Under the pieces are notes generated by a model, which saw nothing but the letters and a program-made list of their open reading frames with translations, made no database searches and was not told where the DNA came from. A stretch of 10,678 bases of DNA. Origin: Enteractinococcus sp. Lineage in GTDB: Bacteria > Actinomycetota > Actinomycetes > Actinomycetales > Micrococcaceae. The position numbers and the translations under genes are program-made. The stretch's first letter is position 1. The number at the start of each line of letters is the position of its first letter. Of this stretch, positions 7,071-10,678 are shown piece after piece. The DNA is taken from assembly GCA_029267455.1 (NCBI GenBank), contig JAJUIX010000023.1, positions 1-10,678 of the forward strand, read 5' to 3'.

Positions 7071-7697
7071 TTATTTCTCAGATTTCTTAGCCTTGGCTCG
7101 GCCACCGGATTTCCGTTTCTTCTGACGAGCCGCTTTAGCTCTACGACGCTTCGCTTCGCGACGCGCTAGCTTTCGTTCTTCTTCCAACTGCGCCTTAGAG
7201 GGCTGCTTGCCGTCTTTAGGCTTCTCAGGAGTTTCATCCGGTCCATACCCGGCGGCCTTGAGCGCTTTAATCGGGTCTTCCCCTGCGGCAATGGCATCCA
7301 GCCGGATGCGCTCTTCTTCTGAGGCCCGATCAATCCAGGGAACCCAGTCGGGGGCCAGGAGCGCATCTTTCCCAGGGAGCATTCCGGTTTCAGAGACCGT
7401 CACCACTTTGGAACGTGGCGCGCGAGCCAGCGTCGCGAATAATTCCCATCCGCGATAGCCAGCCACTTTGGAAGCAAACCGATGGGTAACTACCCGCTCA
7501 TCGTCGGCGGTCACTCCGAGGTGCTCACCAATATCCTCGGCTTCGACGAAATCCTTGAGGGCATCCCGCGCGATCTCCACGGCATCAGCCAGCGTGGCAT
7601 CGACCCGAGGTTTCCGGGCTGGGATCCGCGGTGGCCCAAACGTCGGGTGTACCGGATTCTTTATTGAGGATGTATCTACCTCAGGCATCGAATGCAT
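7071..7697 (-). CDS. DUF3027 family protein with basic tail
   Basis: A 208-residue protein of unknown function. The central part (about 35-125) matches the actinobacterial DUF3027 pattern: DAVEIARDAL, IGEHLGVTADDERVVTHRF, the YRGWELFATLARAPRSK segment, VTVSETGMLPG and DALLAPDWVPW. There is no enzyme motif I can name. From about 155 to the end it becomes Lys/Arg/Ala-rich (LARREAKRRRAKAARQKKRK), a tail of the kind that binds nucleic acid or the ribosome; that role is inference. ATG 7697 overlaps the end of the cold-shock gene by 17 bases and has AGAAGGG 6 bases upstream; a second ATG at 7688 is less well spaced. The overlap points to translational coupling with the cold-shock protein, which suggests linked roles in RNA handling. 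Confidence 0.85.
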   Translation of the reverse strand: MHSMPEVDTSSIKNPVHPTFGPPRIPARKPRVDATLADAVEIARDALKDFVEAEDIGEHLGVTADDERVVTHRFASKVAGYRGWELFATLARAPRSKVVTVSETGMLPGKDALLAPDWVPWIDRASEEERIRLDAIAAGEDPIKALKAAGYGPDETPEKPKDGKQPSKAQLEEERKLARREAKRRRAKAARQKKRKSGGRAKAKKSEK

Positions 7698-8064
7698 CAG
7701 CCACCCTTCTCATAATGGTTGCCATTTGTTCAGCCTGTTTGGGGGCTGGGTACCGACCGGCACGTAGGCCATTGGAGGCGGTGTCCAGCATACGAATCAA
7801 ATCATCCACGATACCGGCCATGTCTTGGGCTTTAGGACGGGTAGCGCGCACCACAGATGGCAGCTTGTCCAGAACTTCGACGGACAGCGCTTGAGGGCCA
7901 CGCCGAGAATCCACGACCCCGAATTCAACTCGGGTACCAGGACGCAACTGCGTGACGCCATCGGGTAGCGCCGAAGCCGGCAGATGGATGTCATTGCCGT
8001 CGTCGGTCGTAATAAAGCCAAAACCTTTATTGTGGTCGTAAAATTTAACTCTGCCGGTTGGCAT
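7681..8064 (-). CDS. Cold-shock domain protein, long actinobacterial type
   Basis: A 127-residue nucleic-acid-binding protein. Residues 1-66 form the cold-shock OB fold: RNP1 is KGFGFI (13-18) and RNP2 lies in DIHLPASAL (25-33). RNP2 is unusual, with IHL where classical CspA has VFVH, so one stacking Phe is lost; M. tuberculosis CspB (Rv0871) is, from memory, similarly altered (VYV). Residues 67-127 are a helical extension (IVDDLIRML..., then GRYPAPKQAEQMATIMRRVADAFDA) that also resembles the tail of Rv0871. The expected role is RNA/ssDNA chaperone in the cytoplasm. ATG 8062-8064 has GAAGGA 11 bases upstream. It overlaps DUF3027 by 17 bases, and a hairpin-capable leader precedes it (8103-8145). 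Confidence 0.93.
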   Translation of the reverse strand: MPTGRVKFYDHNKGFGFITTDDGNDIHLPASALPDGVTQLRPGTRVEFGVVDSRRGPQALSVEVLDKLPSVVRATRPKAQDMAGIVDDLIRMLDTASNGLRAGRYPAPKQAEQMATIMRRVADAFDA

Positions 8065-8102
8065 GGGTATTTTTATCCTTCGTCACGTGCATCATTCACA
8101 AA

Positions 8103-8145
8103 GGGTTCCCGTCACACACCATTTATGGCGCGGATACAGGAACCC
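8103..8145 (-). promoter_or_regulatory. Leader hairpin upstream of the cold-shock gene
   Basis: GGGTTCC (8103-8109) and GGAACCC (8139-8145) are a perfect 7-bp inverted repeat with a 29-base loop, 38 bases before the cold-shock gene's ATG. A minus-strand TATACT (plus 8165-8170) upstream could be the -10 box, giving a leader of about 90 bases that includes the hairpin. Cold-shock genes in other bacteria have temperature-responsive leaders; whether this one does is inference. Confidence 0.35.
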
Positions 8146-8222
8146 CAAAAGCCTATCGCAGGCTAGTATACCGACAATTTCCCGCAGACCTTCGCAATGA
8201 GCGCTGACCTGTGCTGCAAGCG

Positions 8223-8228
8223 TAGAAT
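8223..8228 (+). promoter_or_regulatory. -10 box for a leaderless transcript
   Basis: TAGAAT at 8223-8228 is followed by 7 bases and then the ATG at 8236. The TANNNT-N7-ATG layout is what leaderless actinobacterial genes show, and there is no Shine-Dalgarno before this ATG. No convincing -35 is seen. Confidence 0.5.
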
Positions 8229-8235
8229 AACGGCC

Positions 8236-8487
8236 ATGACCGCACAAAAATCTCATGACCTCGATGCGATGCCCGCCTGGATTACTGCTGTGTTATGGTG
8301 CGGTGTTGGCATTGTGGTGATCTCTTTTCTGGCGCTGATCGGGGTGCTGGTGTACTACTTTGTCGGCGTCACGCCCGCTACCTGGCTGTTCTGGCTTGCC
8401 CTGTTTGCCTTCCCTACGGGTTTCATCCTGTTGCTCGTGGCGCTGGTTGGCAATATTTTCGTGCGACGAAAGCGACAGCGCGCCTGA
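8236..8487 (+). CDS. Small two-helix membrane protein of unknown function
   Basis: An 83-residue protein I do not recognise with confidence. It begins with a short polar N terminus (MTAQKSHDLDAMPAW), then a hydrophobic helix (about 16-42), a second helix (about 46-73) and a basic end (VRRKRQRA). The positive-inside rule suggests the C terminus is cytoplasmic and hence both ends inside. Size and two-TM layout resemble DUF2530-like actinobacterial proteins, but the sequence match from memory is weak. The frame extends upstream to 8197. I chose ATG 8236 because a -10 box lies 7 bases before it and the longer N terminus (MSADLCCKRR) looks non-coding. It precedes the two-component genes by 57 bases that contain their own promoter. 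Confidence 0.72.
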   Translation: MTAQKSHDLDAMPAWITAVLWCGVGIVVISFLALIGVLVYYFVGVTPATWLFWLALFAFPTGFILLLVALVGNIFVRRKRQRA

Positions 8488-8532
8488 CTTAGCGTCCAGG
8501 GAACGCACAGCTTACTTTCAGGTAGAAGTTTT

Positions 8533-8538
8533 TACAAT
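8533..8538 (+). promoter_or_regulatory. -10 box for a leaderless response-regulator transcript
   Basis: TACAAT at 8533-8538 is followed by six bases and the ATG at 8545. CTTACT (8511-8516) is a weak -35 at 16 bases. There is no purine-rich Shine-Dalgarno between promoter and ATG, so the transcript probably starts at or next to the A of the start codon. Confidence 0.5.
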
Positions 8539-8544
8539 AGACCT

Positions 8545-9252
8545 ATGACGTCGCAAAATTATGAAGCAAAGCTCCTTGTCGTCGATGACGAACCCAACAT
8601 TCGAGAACTACTTTCCACTTCCCTACGGTTTGCCGGATTCGAAGTAGTCGCCGCCGCAAACGGCCGTGAAGCACTCGAAGCCGCCGAAACCCATAATCCA
8701 GATCTCGCAGTACTCGACGTCATGCTGCCTGATATGGATGGGTTCACTGTGACTAGGAAACTCCGCGCCTCGGGACGATTCTTTCCGGTGGTCTTTTTGA
8801 CCGCCCGAGATGATACCGAAGATAAGGTCACCGGCCTGACCGTCGGGGGTGATGACTACGTTACGAAGCCGTTTAGTCTGGATGAAGTCGTCGCCCGGAT
8901 TCGTGCGGTGCTACGCCGAACTGCCCCGGCCGAAGATGATGATGCGATTCTGATCGTCGATGACCTCGAGCTGGACGACGATGCCCACGAAGTCCGTCGC
9001 GGCGGTGAAGTCGTCGACCTCTCCCCGACCGAGTTCAAACTGTTACGCTATTTGATGATGAACCCAAACCGGGTCCTATCAAAGGCACAGATTCTGGACC
9101 ACGTCTGGGAATACGATTTCAACGGCGATGCCTCCATCGTCGAATCCTATATTTCCTATCTGCGCCGCAAGATCGACGTCGACGACCGTCCCAAGATGAT
9201 TCACACCAAGCGCGGGGTGGGATATTTATTGAGGACTCAAGACAAACGCTAA
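8545..9252 (+). CDS. OmpR/PhoB-family response regulator
   Basis: A 235-residue two-domain transcription factor. Receiver (about 8-122): acidic pair Asp14-Asp15 (VVDDEPN), phospho-acceptor Asp58 (LAVLDVMLPDMDG), Thr86 (FLTARDD), Tyr105 and Lys108 (GGDDYVTKPFSL). All switch residues are present. The winged-helix DNA-binding domain (about 135-232) contains LSPTEFKLLRYLM, VLSKAQILDHVW, VESYISYLRRKID and the wing hairpin KRGVGYLL. It closely resembles mycobacterial PhoP, TcrX and TrcR; which of these it is orthologous to cannot be decided here. Phosphorylation by the kinase encoded next is expected. The stop TAA at 9250-9252 is immediately followed by the kinase ATG, so both are one transcription unit, probably from the promoter at 8533-8538. 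Confidence 0.95.
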   Translation: MTSQNYEAKLLVVDDEPNIRELLSTSLRFAGFEVVAAANGREALEAAETHNPDLAVLDVMLPDMDGFTVTRKLRASGRFFPVVFLTARDDTEDKVTGLTVGGDDYVTKPFSLDEVVARIRAVLRRTAPAEDDDAILIVDDLELDDDAHEVRRGGEVVDLSPTEFKLLRYLMMNPNRVLSKAQILDHVWEYDFNGDASIVESYISYLRRKIDVDDRPKMIHTKRGVGYLLRTQDKR

Positions 9253-10678
9253 ATGGCCCGTCCTAAACCACTGCAATGGATAGCCCGCCGCTGGCAGGCG
9301 ACTTCATTGCGCACCCAGCTGACGTTCATCATCGGGGTGCTGATGGCTCTGACCGTGGCTACCACGGCTATTTTGACGGCCTCGTTGTATCGACAAGAGC
9401 TCATCCGCCAGATCGATGAGGATATCTTCACCAACCGGCACAACGTCTCCATGTTCTTGACCTCCATGGGATCTGCCGGCCCCTATGACACGGGAAGTTT
9501 TCAGCAGACCATTGTGCGGTTTTATGGTGAGTCCTGGGATAACGACGGCAATCTAGTTTCTCGCATTTATTCTGAGGGCTCCGATGTGCCCGATATTGAA
9601 CGTCTCAACGCCGAAGAAGCCGCCAAACATGGCTCCGGCGCATTTGTCGTCCCTGGTCTCGCCATGCCGCAAAATCAGTGGCGCGTCCAGATTTATCGCC
9701 TCGAATCCGACAGCGGGACCGTAGCCATTGCGCTGCCCCTAGAACCCGTGGAGCGATCCGTCGAACGCGTGACCACACTGGTCATCACGATTGGGTTCTT
9801 AGCCACCCTGGTCGCCACAATGATTGCATACGGGCTGGTCACGACCGCGTTCCGGCCATTGAATCGAGTCGAACGCACCGCGGCCAGCATTGCCGCAGGA
9901 GATCTGTCCAAACGTGTCCCACCCGGCGCCCCAGACACCGAAGTCGGACGGCTGTCCCGTTCGTTGAACGCGATGCTGGCCCACATTGAAATTGCCTTCC
10001 GCGCAAACGCCGAATCAGAAGAACGGATGCGCCGGTTTGTCCAGGACGCTTCCCACGAACTTCGGACCCCATTGGTCACCATCCGCGGGTTTTCGGAACT
10101 CTACCGCCACGGTGCGATCTCAAGCGATGAGGATGTCGCCACCGCTATGGACCGTATCGAATCCGAATCCAAACGCATGACCCAGCTGGTCGAAGACTTA
10201 CTCACACTCGCCCGCCTGGACGAACAACGTTCCATGGAGCCTGAGCCACTGGACCTGTTAGGTCTCGCCTCTGACCTGCTCGTGGACACCCGAGCCACCG
10301 CGCCTCAGCGCCAAATCACGCTCACCGGCCTCGAACCCGACACGAGCCCGGCGTCCGCGCCCACCCTGGGCGACCCCAACCGACTCCGTCAGGTGATCTC
10401 CAACCTGATGACAAACGTCTTACGGTATACCCCATCAGATACCCCCGTCGAAATCGCCGTCGGTACATTAACAGATGAAACCGATGACACGACCAAATCT
10501 GTCATCAAAATCCGAGACCACGGGCCCGGTATTTCCGCCGAAGACGCCGAAAAGATTTTCCAACGGTTTTACCGCGCAGATACCTCACGTGACCGCGACA
10601 CCGGCGGTAGCGGACTCGGCCTAGCTATCGTTGCTGGCATCATCAGCCAGCACAACGGTACGGTCCGGCACGAGGAAA
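9253..10678 (+). CDS. Two-component sensor histidine kinase, 3' end cut by window
   Basis: 475 codons are visible and no stop is reached before the right edge. Layout: short basic N terminus; TM1 about 22-46; an extracytoplasmic sensor region about 47-172 without a recognised fold; TM2 about 174-197; HAMP about 198-250 (FRPLNRVERTAASIAAGDLSKRV). The HisKA domain has phospho-acceptor His268 in DASHELRTPL. The ATPase domain has the N-box around Asn388 (NLMTNVLRYTP), G1 box DHGPG (422-426), F-box FQRFYRAD and G2 box GGSGLGLAIV (from 451). All catalytic boxes are intact, so probably only a few tens of residues or fewer are missing. It is similar to TrcS/TcrY-type kinases. The ATG directly follows the regulator's TAA and has no Shine-Dalgarno close by, suggesting translation by re-initiation. 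Confidence 0.94.
   Translation, partial: MARPKPLQWIARRWQATSLRTQLTFIIGVLMALTVATTAILTASLYRQELIRQIDEDIFTNRHNVSMFLTSMGSAGPYDTGSFQQTIVRFYGESWDNDGNLVSRIYSEGSDVPDIERLNAEEAAKHGSGAFVVPGLAMPQNQWRVQIYRLESDSGTVAIALPLEPVERSVERVTTLVITIGFLATLVATMIAYGLVTTAFRPLNRVERTAASIAAGDLSKRVPPGAPDTEVGRLSRSLNAMLAHIEIAFRANAESEERMRRFVQDASHELRTPLVTIRGFSELYRHGAISSDEDVATAMDRIESESKRMTQLVEDLLTLARLDEQRSMEPEPLDLLGLASDLLVDTRATAPQRQITLTGLEPDTSPASAPTLGDPNRLRQVISNLMTNVLRYTPSDTPVEIAVGTLTDETDDTTKSVIKIRDHGPGISAEDAEKIFQRFYRADTSRDRDTGGSGLGLAIVAGIISQHNGTVRHEE

Noticed and set aside
8197..8235. Upstream extension of the small membrane protein (MSADLCCKRR...).
   Set aside because: No ribosome binding site, and the -10 box TAGAAT lies inside the extension; ATG 8236 fits better.

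Overview
The window looks like chromosomal DNA of a high-G+C Gram-positive bacterium of the order Micrococcales, probably Micrococcaceae or a near relative. G+C is only moderate by eye (mid-to-upper fifties percent), which would fit genera such as Enteractinococcus or Yaniella; that genus-level guess is weak. The support is the set of proteins. These are an IdeR/DtxR repressor that aligns residue for residue with the mycobacterial and corynebacterial proteins, an actinobacterial SerC, the long actinobacterial cold-shock protein (CSD plus helical tail), a DUF3027 protein, a DUF6457-like protein and a PhoP/TcrX/TrcR-type two-component system. There are no insertion sequences, integrases, tRNAs, rRNAs or CRISPR repeats. 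This is an ordinary core-genome segment, and I do not see an undescribed multi-gene system in it.

Layout. (a) 98-736 (+): a stand-alone HD-domain hydrolase, facing a hairpin at 758-794. (b) 819-3686 (-): a likely operon read leftward, made of a small DUF6457-like protein, an ABC exporter half-transporter and a SAM methyltransferase that starts at TTG 28 bases after the exporter stop. (c) 3746-4558 (-): a secreted NlpC/P60 peptidoglycan endopeptidase with a hairpin after it and a 344-base leader containing nested inverted repeats. (d) 4903-5634 (-): the iron-dependent repressor IdeR/DtxR, divergent from serC. (e) 5866-6990 (+): serC, ended by a perfect 13-bp hairpin shared with the convergent DUF3027 gene. 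(f) 7071-8064 (-): the cold-shock protein and DUF3027 genes, overlapping by 17 bases and probably translationally coupled. (g) 8236-10678 (+): a two-TM small membrane protein, then a response regulator and a sensor kinase (TAA directly followed by ATG); the kinase runs off the right edge.

How the genes relate. The window mixes housekeeping units: serine and vitamin B6 synthesis (SerC), iron homeostasis (IdeR), cell-wall remodelling (NlpC/P60), cold/RNA chaperoning (CSD with DUF3027), envelope signalling (two-component system) and export (ABC). Only three groupings are supported by geometry: DUF6457/ABC/methyltransferase, CSD/DUF3027, and response regulator/kinase.

Most worth a second look: the structured leader of the NlpC/P60 gene, the 20-bp hairpin that buries a ribosome binding site between the NlpC/P60 gene and the DUF6457-like gene, a Gly where NlpC/P60 enzymes usually carry the third catalytic residue, and two plus-strand genes that look leaderless (a -10 box 6-7 bases before ATG and no Shine-Dalgarno).
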